DNA of 64,000 nucleotides from Mycobacteroides chelonae (GTDB lineage Bacteria > Actinomycetota > Actinomycetes > Mycobacteriales > Mycobacteriaceae), in the NCBI RefSeq assembly GCF_016767715.1, contig NZ_CP050145.1:1054001-1118000 (forward strand). Direction: 5' to 3'. Below, one piece after another: positions 53,593 through 61,613 of this stretch. The translations under genes were made by a program, and so were the position numbers. The notes beneath the pieces are model-generated. The model did no database searches. It was given only the letters and a program-made list of their open reading frames with translations, and was not told the DNA's origin. Every line of letters starts with the position of its first letter. The first letter of the stretch is position 1.

Positions 53593-54264
53593 ATGAAGCT
53601 GTTGAGCAAGGTATCGGGCTGGGCCCGCCACGGTCTGTTGGCGGTTGGCGCCCTAGTCATGACTCTTGTTGCTCTCTTTGCGACGGCGGCGACGGCGCAT
53701 GCCGGTCTGGACGATGAGCTGACCCTGGTTGATGGCAAGGGCCGGACACTGCGGATTCAGCAGTGGGACACGTTCTTGAATGGTGTGTTTCCGTTGGACC
53801 GCAACCGCCTGACCCGTGAGTGGTTCCATTCGGGCCGCGCGGTCTACGAGGTGACGGGCCCCGGAGCAGACGCGTTCGAGGGCACCCTGGAGCTGGGTTA
53901 TCAGGTGGGTTACCCCTGGTCGCTGGGTGTGGGGCTGAACTTCAACTACACCACCCCCAATACCTCGATTCTTTACGGTATTCCGAACGCCTTCGGTGGC
54001 ACTCCGGAAGCCTCATACGTTCAGACCACGAACCTGCTGCCCTCGGCGGGTATCAACGTTGACCTGGGCAACGGCCCCGGTATCCAGGAAGTGGCGACGT
54101 TCTCGGTGGCGATCGCCGGACCCAAGGGTGCCGTCGCGGTATCGAACGCCCACGGCACGGTGACCGGTGCGGCCGGTGGTGTGCTGCTGCGCCCCTACGC
54201 CCGCTTGATCAGTAGCGCCGGTGACAGCGTCACCACCTACGGTGAAACCTGGGACATGAAGTAG
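53593..54264 (+). CDS. MspA family porin, copy 1
   Basis: 223 residues. Signal peptide (hydrophobic LLAVGALVMTLVALFATAA, cleavage after AHA) then a 185-residue mature porin. Outer-membrane octameric channel for hydrophilic nutrients and small drugs. Classical MspA blocks are seen: GLDDELTLVDGKGRTLRIQQ, LGYQVGYPWSLGVGLNF, DLGNGPGIQEVATFSV, and SNAHGTVTGAAGGVLLRP. The loop that carries the two constriction aspartates in MspA reads NTSILYGIPNAF here. The ATG at 53593 has AGGA upstream; the frame is open to 53392 in non-coding sequence. The mature part differs from copy 2 by three residues. Confidence 0.95.
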   Translation: MKLLSKVSGWARHGLLAVGALVMTLVALFATAATAHAGLDDELTLVDGKGRTLRIQQWDTFLNGVFPLDRNRLTREWFHSGRAVYEVTGPGADAFEGTLELGYQVGYPWSLGVGLNFNYTTPNTSILYGIPNAFGGTPEASYVQTTNLLPSAGINVDLGNGPGIQEVATFSVAIAGPKGAVAVSNAHGTVTGAAGGVLLRPYARLISSAGDSVTTYGETWDMK

Positions 54265-54777
54265 CGAGCTTTCGCTGACTTCTGGGCACCAGGCGTTTTC
54301 ACGCAAGAATTCTTCGCGCAGGATGGGCGGCCTTGCCTAGGGCGAGGTCGTCATCGCGCGGTCAAGGGAGTTCCGAGACGAGGCGGGTGCCCCTGCCGCT
54401 CCAGGGGATGGCTGCGCTTGGCGGCTGACTTCTCCCTCTAGGTCGCGTGGTGCAGCGGTGTGACGGGGCGGGGGTGCTGCTGCGTCCTCATGCCCGGCAT
54501 TGACTCCGCGGATGACGGTGTCGCCACTCGGGGCGAAACCTGGGGCATGAAGTAATTGCCATTACTCAATAGGTGCGTCGCGGCAGGATGCTGCGCAGTT
54601 AAGAACGGTGCGTAATCACAGAATCTGTGCATCGGCTGTGAGTTAGCTTGCCGGAAACATTCGGGAAACTCGTAGGGATGATTTGGCCGTTACGTTTGGC
54701 CCGCTTGGGCAACAATGTGGTCCGGGCGAAATAGGCATTGTCCAGGCGTGTATCCGCCCGAGTATTGAGGGAGCTAA
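54265..54777. other. Region between the two porin genes
   Basis: 513 bases holding a decayed porin 3' end (54441-54555) and otherwise the promoter/leader of porin copy 2. No intact gene is seen. Confidence 0.6.
54441..54555 (+). pseudogene. Relic of an MspA porin 3' end
   Basis: The sequence follows the last part of the flanking porin genes with gaps: GTGACGGGGCGGGGGTGCTG and then CTGCGTCCTCATGCCCGG parallel the region coding for VTGAAGGVLLRPYAR, GACGGTGTCGCCACTCG parallels DSVTTYG, and GAAACCTGGGGCATGAAGTAA parallels the ETWDMK stop, followed by ATTGCC exactly as after porin copy 2. The reading frame is broken by small deletions. It shows that at least three tandem porin copies once existed. 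The 5' limit is approximate. Confidence 0.8.
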
Positions 54778-55449
54778 ATGAGAACAGGTGGCATCTGGCA
54801 GGTCATGCACAACACCCTCATGCGATTGATACTCGCGGTGGCTGGCGTTGTGGGACTGGCAGTTATCGGGACGGCGACGGCGCATGCGGGTCTGGACGAT
54901 GAGCTGACCCTGGTTGATGGCAAGGGTCGGACACTGCGGATTCAGCAGTGGGACACGTTCCTGAATGGTGTGTTTCCGTTGGACCGCAACCGCCTGACCC
55001 GTGAGTGGTTCCATTCGGGCCGCGCCGCGTATGAGGTGACGGGCGACGGTTCTGACGCGTTTGAGGGCACCCTGGAGCTGGGTTATCAGGTGGGTTACCC
55101 CTGGTCGCTGGGTGTGGGGCTGAACTTCAACTACACCACCCCCAATACCTCGATTCTTTACGGTATTCCGAACGCCTTCGGTGGCACTCCGGAAGCCTCA
55201 TACGTTCAGACCACCAACCTGCTGCCCTCGGCGGGTATCAACGTTGACCTGGGCAACGGCCCCGGTATCCAGGAAGTGGCGACGTTCTCGGTGGCGATCG
55301 CCGGACCCAAGGGTGCCGTTGCGGTCAGTAATGCCCATGGCACGGTGACCGGTGCGGCCGGTGGTGTGCTGCTGCGCCCCTACGCCCGGTTGATCAGTAG
55401 CGCCGGTGACAGCGTCACCACCTACGGCGAAACCTGGGACATGAAGTAA
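54778..55449 (+). CDS. MspA family porin, copy 2
   Basis: 223 residues. Own signal peptide (LMRLILAVAGVVGLAVIG, cleavage after AHA), unlike that of copy 1, but a mature domain that differs only at three positions (Ala for Val, Asp for Pro, Ser for Ala near YEVTG). Octameric outer-membrane channel as in copy 1. The ATG at 54778 has GAGGGAG upstream. Tandem MspA porins are known from M. abscessus and M. chelonae. Different leaders with nearly the same mature sequence suggest separate expression of one channel or gene conversion. Confidence 0.95.
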   Translation: MRTGGIWQVMHNTLMRLILAVAGVVGLAVIGTATAHAGLDDELTLVDGKGRTLRIQQWDTFLNGVFPLDRNRLTREWFHSGRAAYEVTGDGSDAFEGTLELGYQVGYPWSLGVGLNFNYTTPNTSILYGIPNAFGGTPEASYVQTTNLLPSAGINVDLGNGPGIQEVATFSVAIAGPKGAVAVSNAHGTVTGAAGGVLLRPYARLISSAGDSVTTYGETWDMK

Positions 55450-55475
55450 TTGCCCTGGCGGGCCGGGCAGAAGAG

Positions 55476-55871
55476 TTAGGACGTCTTCTTCTGCTCGGCC
55501 AGCAGGTCGCGGATCTCGACGAGCAATTCCGCCTCGGTTTGAGCGGCAGGCTCTTCACCCGACTTGGCCAACCGCTCCTTGATCGTGTTGTACGGCAGCA
55601 CCACCAGGAAGTAGACGACCGCCGCGATCAGGATGAAGTTGATGGTGGCGGTGATCAGGACGTTGAAGTCCAGATATTGGCCGCCGCCGATCCCCACCTT
55701 GAGCGCAGGGTGATCCGAATCGGGGCCGGTGCCTATCCGATTGATCAGCGGCTGGATGACGGCGTCGCTGAATTTGGTGACTAATGCGGTGAATGCCGCG
55801 CCGATGACCACGGCGACCGCGAGGTCAATGACGTTGCCGCGCAGCAGAAAATCTCTGAATCCCTTGAGCAT
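55476..55871 (-). CDS. mscL: Large-conductance mechanosensitive channel
   Basis: 131 residues. Homopentameric inner-membrane channel that opens under osmotic shock. The N-terminal [23 protein letters not shown] is the conserved first helix, TM2 is [19 protein letters not shown], and the charged C-terminal helix has [12 protein letters not shown]. Downstream of the SAF gene with nine bases between them. Orthologue of Rv0985c. Confidence 0.96.
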   Translation of the reverse strand: MLKGFRDFLLRGNVIDLAVAVVIGAAFTALVTKFSDAVIQPLINRIGTGPDSDHPALKVGIGGGQYLDFNVLITATINFILIAAVVYFLVVLPYNTIKERLAKSGEEPAAQTEAELLVEIRDLLAEQKKTS

Positions 55872-55880
55872 GGTCTGACA

Positions 55881-56555
55881 CTAACGCAAGGTCAGCGTTA
55901 TCGCTTGGACTAACGCGGTTGCGGCGACACGATTTGCCTGCTGCGGCGGCAATGCGACCATTACCACCCGCTGCGTCCCAACGCCTTTGGTTGAGGGTTT
56001 CGGCGACACCAGCACCACCACGGCGCCGGTGGCCAGCACGGCGGGTTCGGGTGGCGCTGTATCCGGTGCGCCGGGTCCACGATCGGCCACAGTAAGGATG
56101 TCGACGATATCTCCGGTGCGGATCATGTCGACGGTGGCGGCATCGCCCAGCGGCACCGGGACGATGCGCGCGTCCTTGCCGGCGGCCGACTCTGCCAATC
56201 GCGGGCCCAACACGCGTAAATCGGTCAGCATTTCCCCTCGGCGAACCGGCCCGGCGAGCGTCGCACCCACAATGGTTCCCGCATTGGTGCTGACCCCGTC
56301 CGGAAGGATTGTCGAGGAACGCTTTTCGAGTCGTACGTCATCGCCGGTGAGGATCGTGCCGGGATGCAGGTCATGGACGGCGACCATCACCTCGACACGA
56401 TCGTCGGCCGGATCGGGGCGAAATGCCAGCACGGCCGCGAACAGCACCAGGATCGCCGCCGCGATGCGCCGGGCCAATGCTGAGCGTGCCCAATCGGGGC
56501 GGAGTGCCGCCGATACGCGCTGCAGCGCAGTGGGATCGAGAGGCGAGCGGGCCAT
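55881..56555 (-). CDS. SAF-domain membrane-anchored protein
   Basis: 224 residues. One transmembrane helix (IAAAILVLFAAVLAF) then a SAF domain (VMVAVHDLHPGTILTGDDVR, VRRGEMLTDLRV), the module found in CpaB/RcpC pilus-assembly proteins and antifreeze-like proteins. The C-terminal part has a MIRTGDIVDILTVAD strand as in CpaB. No pilus genes are near, so a pilus role is not supported. Probably the orthologue of Rv0990c by position. The ATG at 56555 has GAGGG upstream; likely co-transcribed with mscL. Confidence 0.8.
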   Translation of the reverse strand: MARSPLDPTALQRVSAALRPDWARSALARRIAAAILVLFAAVLAFRPDPADDRVEVMVAVHDLHPGTILTGDDVRLEKRSSTILPDGVSTNAGTIVGATLAGPVRRGEMLTDLRVLGPRLAESAAGKDARIVPVPLGDAATVDMIRTGDIVDILTVADRGPGAPDTAPPEPAVLATGAVVVLVSPKPSTKGVGTQRVVMVALPPQQANRVAATALVQAITLTLR

Positions 56556-56619
56556 GCCCTCACGCTAGGACGACGCGCAGCCCCACGTCAGCAGGCAATG
56601 TGCCGCTGTGGATAACTCG

Positions 56620-56946
56620 TCAGCTGGCGGCAGCGGATGCGGTGGCGGTGGATGTCGAGCTGGAGGAACTCGAAGTGCTCGACGTCGATGAGCTACTCGC
56701 CGAGGACTCGGAGGACTTGGATTCACTCTTGCTGCCGGAATCGCCCTTCGCGGCGGCGTCCACGCTGCCCGAGCGGCTATCGGTGCGGTAGAAGCCGCTG
56801 CCCTTAAACACGATGCCCACCGAGTTGAACAGCTTGCGCAGCTTGCCCGAGCACTTCTGGCACACGGTCAGGGCATCGTCGGTGAACGCCTGGACGATGT
56901 CGAACTTCTCGCCGCAGTCGGCACACGCATAGGAATAGGTGGGCAT
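56620..56946 (-). CDS. ruc: FmdB-type zinc-ribbon protein, Ruc-like chaperone
   Basis: 108 residues. The N-terminal zinc ribbon has CADCGEKF and CQKCSGKL (two CxxC knuckles); the C-terminal 60 residues are a Ser/Thr/Ala/Lys disordered tail. In M. tuberculosis this protein (Rv0991c, Ruc) is an oxidation-activated chaperone. The ATG at 56946 has GGAGG upstream; the frame is open further upstream but the zinc ribbon starts here. A CIRCE element upstream places it in the heat-shock (HrcA) regulon, which fits a chaperone role. Confidence 0.88.
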   Translation of the reverse strand: MPTYSYACADCGEKFDIVQAFTDDALTVCQKCSGKLRKLFNSVGIVFKGSGFYRTDSRSGSVDAAAKGDSGSKSESKSSESSASSSSTSSTSSSSSSTSTATASAAAS

Positions 56947-56984
56947 GAGGGGTCCTCCAGGAACTGGCAAGCCATGAAACGCCA

Positions 56985-57011
56985 CTAGCACTCTACCGTT
57001 TGGAGTGCTAG
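56985..57011. promoter_or_regulatory. CIRCE element (HrcA operator) upstream of ruc
   Basis: CTAGCACTC-N9-GAGTGCTAG matches the CIRCE consensus TTAGCACTC-N9-GAGTGCTAA at all inner positions. It ends 38 bases upstream of the ruc start. Confidence 0.85.
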
Positions 57012-57036
57012 GTCCGCCACTGGGCAACCTGGGGAT

Positions 57037-57579
57037 TCAGCCGAGTGTGACCAATCCGTCTGCCGTCAGCGCCTGGGTCACCGGTACATCGTGCGGACCG
57101 GCCGGAATGTCATCGAGTATCTCGCCGACATAGAGGGGTGCGATCAACGCCACCGAGGCTGCGGCGAACCTCAGTGATCGGTCATAAAAGCCTGCGCCAC
57201 GGCCCAGCCGGTTTCCCCGTCTGTCCACCGCGAGTGCCGGGACGAATACCAGCTCGGCGTCGGCAAGGGCGGCGGGGCCGAACACCGGCGGCGCTGGTTC
57301 CCGCAGCCCGAAAGGTGCGTCCATGAGCTCTCCGGGTCGGTACTGGCCCCAGTTCAGTGAGGTTGGGGTCCCCATCGCGTCATGACGTGCGACGGGGAGC
57401 AGAACCTGGACACCGCGGGTGGCCAGGGCATCGAGCATCTCCACCGTCCCGGGCTCGGATCCCACCGGCAGGTAGGCGGCGACCACCGAGAGCCCCGAAG
57501 CCGCGGTTGCGACATGCGCGGCGAGTGCGGCGTTCTGTTTTTCGCGATCGGTAGGCGACATCGCCCGTCGTGCCTGCAC
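57037..57579 (-). CDS. 5-formyltetrahydrofolate cyclo-ligase
   Basis: 180 residues. Converts 5-formyl-THF to 5,10-methenyl-THF using ATP. Family motifs: EPGTVEMLDALATRGVQVLLPV, FVPALAVDRRGNRLGRGAGFYDRSL with the substrate-binding GRGxGFYDR, and IPAGPHDVPV near the end. Starting at GTG 57579 the N-terminus is slightly short: the conserved VLRQQIVQARRAM helix extends upstream in frame without an ATG or GTG, so the true start may be a rarer codon further up. Divergent from galU across about 115 bases. Orthologue of Rv0992c. Confidence 0.9.
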   Translation of the reverse strand: MQARRAMSPTDREKQNAALAAHVATAASGLSVVAAYLPVGSEPGTVEMLDALATRGVQVLLPVARHDAMGTPTSLNWGQYRPGELMDAPFGLREPAPPVFGPAALADAELVFVPALAVDRRGNRLGRGAGFYDRSLRFAAASVALIAPLYVGEILDDIPAGPHDVPVTQALTADGLVTLG

Positions 57580-57695
57580 AATCTGTTGCCGCAGGACGTC
57601 CTTGATGTTCTCTGGGGTGTTCTGGGGAGAGCCGATTCCGTGACGGTACCGCCTTAACCACGCAATCCCGTGGTCAGTGGTTAGGGTGAGTGGCT

Positions 57696-58625
57696 ATGAC
57701 GGCCCCTGACGTGTCCATCCCGCGCACCGCCGTGGTGCCCGCCGCAGGTCTGGGCACCCGGTTTCTGCCGGCCACCAAGACTGTGCCCAAGGAACTACTC
57801 CCGGTGGTCGACACCCCGGGTATCGAGCTGGTGGCGGAGGAGGCGGCCGAGGCCGGTGCCGAACGCCTGGTGATCGTCACCTCGGAGGGCAAGGACGGCG
57901 TCGTCGCGCATTTCGTCGAGGACTTGGTGCTGGAGGGCACGCTCGAGGACCGCGGTAAGCACGCCATGCTTGAGAAGGTGCGCCGCGCACCCGGACTCAT
58001 CAAGGTGCAATCGGTGGTCCAGGCCGAGCCGCTTGGCCTCGGGCATGCGGTGGGTTGTGTGGAGCCGGTCCTTGACGACGACGAAGACGCCGTTGCGGTG
58101 CTGCTGCCCGATGACCTGGTGTGGCCGCGGGGCGTATTGGAGACCATGGCCAAGGTGCGGGCCAAGCGCGGCGGCTCGGTGCTCTGCGCCATCGAGGTCA
58201 AGCCCGAGGAGATCAGTTCCTATGGTGCGTTCGACGTCGAGATCGTGCCCGATGCTGCCAACCCAAATGTGTTGCGCGTCAAGGGAATGGTCGAAAAGCC
58301 TAAGGCCGAGGACGCGCCGTCGAACTATGCCGCCGCCGGGCGGTATCTGCTGGATCGGGTGATCTTCGATGCGCTCAAGCGGATTCCACGGGGTGCGGGC
58401 GGCGAGCTACAGCTCACCGACGCCATCGCCTTGCTGATCGATGAGGGACATCCGGTGCATGTCGTCGTGCATCGCGGATCCCGACACGACCTGGGAAATC
58501 CTGGCGGCTATCTCAAGGCTGCTGTTGACTTTGCGTTGGACCGCGACGACTACGGTCCGGGCTTGCGGCAGTGGTTGGTCGAGCGGCTGGGTCTGGGACC
58601 TGCCACGCTGCCTGATTCCGAGTAA
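57696..58625 (+). CDS. galU: UTP-glucose-1-phosphate uridylyltransferase
   Basis: 309 residues. Makes UDP-glucose for trehalose, glycogen and cell-wall precursors. Nucleotide-binding VVPAAGLGTRFLPATKTVPK with the catalytic Arg/Lys, PDDLVW for metal binding and VEKP in the sugar site. The ATG at 57696 has AGGG ten bases upstream; GTG 57690 is possible. Orthologue of Rv0993. Confidence 0.95.
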   Translation: MTAPDVSIPRTAVVPAAGLGTRFLPATKTVPKELLPVVDTPGIELVAEEAAEAGAERLVIVTSEGKDGVVAHFVEDLVLEGTLEDRGKHAMLEKVRRAPGLIKVQSVVQAEPLGLGHAVGCVEPVLDDDEDAVAVLLPDDLVWPRGVLETMAKVRAKRGGSVLCAIEVKPEEISSYGAFDVEIVPDAANPNVLRVKGMVEKPKAEDAPSNYAAAGRYLLDRVIFDALKRIPRGAGGELQLTDAIALLIDEGHPVHVVVHRGSRHDLGNPGGYLKAAVDFALDRDDYGPGLRQWLVERLGLGPATLPDSE

Positions 58626-58648
58626 CGCTCAAGTAGAGAAGGGCACCA

Positions 58649-59953
58649 GTGCGTTCGGTCGAGGAGCAGCAGGCCAAAGTGACGGCGGCTGCGGTCGCGC
58701 CGCGCCCGGTTCGGGTGGCGATCGCCGAGGCCCAGGGTTTGTTGTGCGCCGAGGAAGTGGTGACCGCTCGGCCGCTACCCGGGTTTGACCAGGCCGCCAT
58801 CGACGGATACGCCGTGCGCAGCGTGGATGTGCAGGCTGCCGGTGGTGTGGTGCGTGTGATCAGCCCGGGTGAAGGCGCCCCGGATGAGGAAGATGACCTC
58901 GCGGAATCCAGCGGCGAGATCGGAACGGTCGAGTTGCCCGTGGTCGGCACGGTGCGGGTAGGGGAGCGCACTCCCACTCGGCTGCAGCCCCGGCAGGCCG
59001 TGCGGGTGCAGACCGGTGCCCCGATGCCGACATTGGCCGATGCGGTGCTGCCGTTGCGCTGGTCCGAGGGTGGTGAGTCGCGGGTCAAGGTGCTGCGCGC
59101 GGTGCGTTCGGGTGACTACGTGCGGCGCACCGGTGATGACGTGCAACCCGGTGATGTCGCGGTCCGTGCGGGCACGATCATCGGCGCCGCGCAGGTTGGG
59201 TTGTTGGCCGCGGTGGGGCGTGATCGGGTGCTGGTGCATCCGCGTCCTCGGCTGTCGGTGATCAGCGTGGGTGGCGAGCTTGTCGACGTCGACCGCACGC
59301 CCGGCAACGGCCAGGTATATGACGTGAACTCCTATGCGCTGGCGGCCGCGGCCCGCGATGCCGGTGCCGATGTGAACCGGGTGGGCATCGTCAGCGCGGA
59401 GCCCGCCGCATTCCGCGAGGTGCTCGAGGGTCAGCTGAACCGGGCAGAGGTTGTCGTCGTCTCCGGCGCCGTCGGCGGTGCCGCCGCGGAGGGGATTCGT
59501 GAGGCGCTGTCGGCGCTGGGCGATATGGAGGTCGGGCGCATCGCGATGCATCCGGGTTCGGTGCAGGGCTTCGGTCAGCTGGGTCGTGACGCGGTGCCGA
59601 CCTTCCTGTTGCCGGCGAACCCGGTGGGCGCCCTGGTGGTGTTCGAAGTGATGGTGCGGCCGCTGATCCGCCTGGCTCTGGGGCGCAGGCACGCGCAGCG
59701 CCGAATTGTCCAGGCGCGCACAGTTTCTCCTATTACCTCTATCGCCGGGCGCAAGGGTTTTCTGCGTGGCCAGCTGATGCGTGATCAGGACACCGGTGAG
59801 TATCTGGTGCAGATCCTGGGCGCGCCGGGTGCGTCCTCGCATCTTCTCGCCACGCTTGCGGAGGCCAATTGCCTCGTGATCGTGCCCGCCGAGGTGGAAC
59901 AGGTTCGTACCGGGGAGATCGTCGAGGTCGCGTTCCTGGCGCAGCGCGGATGA
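58649..59953 (+). CDS. moeA1: MoeA/gephyrin-like protein (MoeA1, Glp)
   Basis: 434 residues with the MoeA domains in order: N-terminal LPGFDQAAIDGYAV, the central MPT-binding part (VYDVNSYALAAAARDAGAD) and a C-terminal beta-barrel. The usual GGVSxG loop for metal insertion reads SGAVGGAAAEG, so enzymatic molybdenum insertion is doubtful. In corynebacteria the same-locus protein Glp binds FtsZ and the membrane receptor GlpR. The sepX/glpR gene is three genes downstream here too. Starts at GTG 58649 with AGAAGGG upstream and overlaps rimJ (ATGA). Confidence 0.9.
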   Translation: MRSVEEQQAKVTAAAVAPRPVRVAIAEAQGLLCAEEVVTARPLPGFDQAAIDGYAVRSVDVQAAGGVVRVISPGEGAPDEEDDLAESSGEIGTVELPVVGTVRVGERTPTRLQPRQAVRVQTGAPMPTLADAVLPLRWSEGGESRVKVLRAVRSGDYVRRTGDDVQPGDVAVRAGTIIGAAQVGLLAAVGRDRVLVHPRPRLSVISVGGELVDVDRTPGNGQVYDVNSYALAAAARDAGADVNRVGIVSAEPAAFREVLEGQLNRAEVVVVSGAVGGAAAEGIREALSALGDMEVGRIAMHPGSVQGFGQLGRDAVPTFLLPANPVGALVVFEVMVRPLIRLALGRRHAQRRIVQARTVSPITSIAGRKGFLRGQLMRDQDTGEYLVQILGAPGASSHLLATLAEANCLVIVPAEVEQVRTGEIVEVAFLAQRG

Positions 59954-60603
59954 GCGTCTGGCGTCAAGAGAGTGCACATCCCGGTTGGCCGATGCCGCTG
60001 GGAAAACTGCGCGTGCCCGCGGGAGTGGTGTCGGTGCGGCCCATCCGGTTGCGGGACGGGATGGCGTGGAGCCGGGCACGGCTGGCCGACCAGACGCATC
60101 TCCAACCGTGGGAACCGTCCTCGGAGGTCGACTGGATGGCGCGCCACGGCGTGTCTTCCTGGCCCGCGTTGTGTTCGGGTCTGCGGGCCGAGGCGCGTAA
60201 GGGGCGGATGATTCCGTGCGCGATCGAGCTGAACGGGAATTTCGTCGGGCAGCTGACGATCGGCAATATCGCGCATGGCGCGCTGCGCTCGGCCTGGATC
60301 GGGTACTGGGTGGTCAGCACGGTTACCCGGCAAGGGGTGGCAACCGCGGCGCTCGCGCTGGGGCTCGATCACTGTTTCGGGCCGGTCACCCTGCACCGGG
60401 TGGAGGCGACGGTGCGGCCCGAGAACGGGGCCAGCCGCGCGGTCTTGTCCAAGGTCGGTTTCCGTGAGGAAGGGCTGCTCAAGCGGTATCTCGACGTCGA
60501 CGGTGCCTGGCGTGACCATCTGTTGGTGGCGATGACGGTCGAGGAAGTGCGTGGATCGGTGGCCGCGATGCTGGTGCGATCCGGAAACGCCGCCTGGGCC
60601 TGA
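59950..60603 (+). CDS. rimJ: GNAT family N-acetyltransferase (RimJ type)
   Basis: 217 residues. Acetyl-CoA binding fold with VRPIRLRDGMAWSRAR, YWVVSTVTRQGVATAALALG (pantetheine-binding R-x-x-G-x-A) and VRPENGASRAVLSKVGFREEG. RimJ-type enzymes acetylate ribosomal protein or other protein N-termini. The ATG at 59950 overlaps the moeA1 stop; an earlier frame opening at 59869 is inside moeA1. Orthologue by synteny of Rv0995. Confidence 0.9.
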   Translation: MSVWRQESAHPGWPMPLGKLRVPAGVVSVRPIRLRDGMAWSRARLADQTHLQPWEPSSEVDWMARHGVSSWPALCSGLRAEARKGRMIPCAIELNGNFVGQLTIGNIAHGALRSAWIGYWVVSTVTRQGVATAALALGLDHCFGPVTLHRVEATVRPENGASRAVLSKVGFREEGLLKRYLDVDGAWRDHLLVAMTVEEVRGSVAAMLVRSGNAAWA

Positions 60604-60616
60604 GCTCGTTCCTGCT

Positions 60617-60670
60617 GAGTCTGCGTCTCACGACGCTTTCGGGGGGAAAACCGTCGTGAGACGCAGACTC
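60617..60670. repeat. Hairpin repeat, copy 1
   Basis: GAGTCTGCGTCTCACGACG at 60617-60635 is the exact complement of 60652-60670, a 19-bp stem with a 16-base loop (CTTTCGGGGGGAAAAC). The repeat continues with GC. Copy 2, in the same orientation, is 943 bases away with five A/G differences over 56 bases. The DUF559 gene ends within this copy, with its stop codon in the left arm. Confidence 0.85.
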
Positions 60671-61521
60671 GCCATCTGAAGTGCTTCGTCGACGCGGCTG
60701 ACGATCGTGCCGGGGCGGTGCCGAAGCAGTTCTGAGGTCACCCGGATGATCGTCCAGCCTTCATCCGTGAGTGCTGCGGCACGGTCGATGTCCCGGGAAC
60801 GTTGGCGTGGATCCGTCCAATGCTGCGCGCCGTCGAACTCGACTCCTACCTTCGCGTCCTCCCACCCCATGTCCACACGTGCCACGAAGTCACCGAATCT
60901 GTCGAGCACCCGTATCTGCGTCTGAGGTTTGGGGAATCCGCTGCGGATCAGGAGCAGGCGAGTGCGGGTTTCCTGTGGTGACTCGGCTCCTGCGTCGACG
61001 AGTTCAAGCACTTCGCGTAGGCGCACGACGCCGCGGACGCCGGGATGGCGGGCCAGCACCGCGTGAACCTCGGCGGTCGTCAGGCCGGTCGCGTTCATCA
61101 GGGCATCGATTCTCTCCACGGCGTGGCCGAGGGGCAGGCGCCGTCCGAGGTCGAACGCCGTACGTGCGGGCGTCGTGGCATTCGTGCCGTGGACCTCGGT
61201 GATTTCGTTGGCGAGTAGCGAATCCTGATGGACTGTCAATCCGGACGGTGTCCGGTAGTTGTCAAACACGAGTTCAGCTGGTCGATCGCCGTCTATCCAT
61301 TTCGCACCGTGTAGGGCAGATGCCGACAGTCCGGCGACAATGCCCTGGCGCCGCGACCAGTGCCAGGCCGCGACCGCTCGTTCGGTCGCCGAGAGCTGCG
61401 CATCTCTTGGCACGAATACGCCGGGGTACAGCTGCCGATACAACCGGCGCATCCGGCGTTCGGAGATCGCACCGGATGCGAGTACGTCGGCTGAGCGAAA
61501 TGGCCACGGAATGTCCCCCAT
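60628..61521 (-). CDS. DUF559 nuclease-like protein with AbiEi-type N-terminal region
   Basis: 297 residues. The N-terminal half resembles the AbiEi-like winged-helix region common in mycobacterial DUF559 proteins (YRQLYPGVFVPRDAQLS, GIVAGLSASALHGA). The C-terminal DUF559 domain has a PD-(D/E)xK-type core: VDMGWEDAKVGVEFDGAQHW near residue 229, with a following Arg-rich helix. It is related to Vsr/very-short-patch nucleases; DNA cleavage is not proven. The start ATG at 61521 fits a typical beginning (MGDIPWPF); GTG 61551 is also open. The gene is bracketed by two hairpin repeats, and its last 15 codons are encoded by one of them. Confidence 0.8.
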   Translation of the reverse strand: MGDIPWPFRSADVLASGAISERRMRRLYRQLYPGVFVPRDAQLSATERAVAAWHWSRRQGIVAGLSASALHGAKWIDGDRPAELVFDNYRTPSGLTVHQDSLLANEITEVHGTNATTPARTAFDLGRRLPLGHAVERIDALMNATGLTTAEVHAVLARHPGVRGVVRLREVLELVDAGAESPQETRTRLLLIRSGFPKPQTQIRVLDRFGDFVARVDMGWEDAKVGVEFDGAQHWTDPRQRSRDIDRAAALTDEGWTIIRVTSELLRHRPGTIVSRVDEALQMASLRLTTVFPPKAS

Positions 61522-61559
61522 GGCGCGCAGCGTCCCACCGCGCTCCGACACCCCTTAGC

Positions 61560-61613
61560 GAGTCTGCGTCTCGCGACGCTTTCGGGAGAAAAACCGTCGT
61601 GAGGCGCAGGCTC
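61560..61613. repeat. Hairpin repeat, copy 2
   Basis: GAGTCTGCGTCTCGCGACG at 61560-61578 pairs with CGTCGTGAGGCGCAGGCTC at 61595-61613, with three positions that would be wobble pairs in RNA. Direct repeat of copy 1. It lies just upstream of the DUF559 start, so the gene sits inside a repeat-flanked unit of about 1 kb. Confidence 0.85.

Noticed and set aside
54438..54632. Minus-strand 64-codon frame between the porins
   Set aside because: It overlaps the porin relic in antisense and has no ribosome site.
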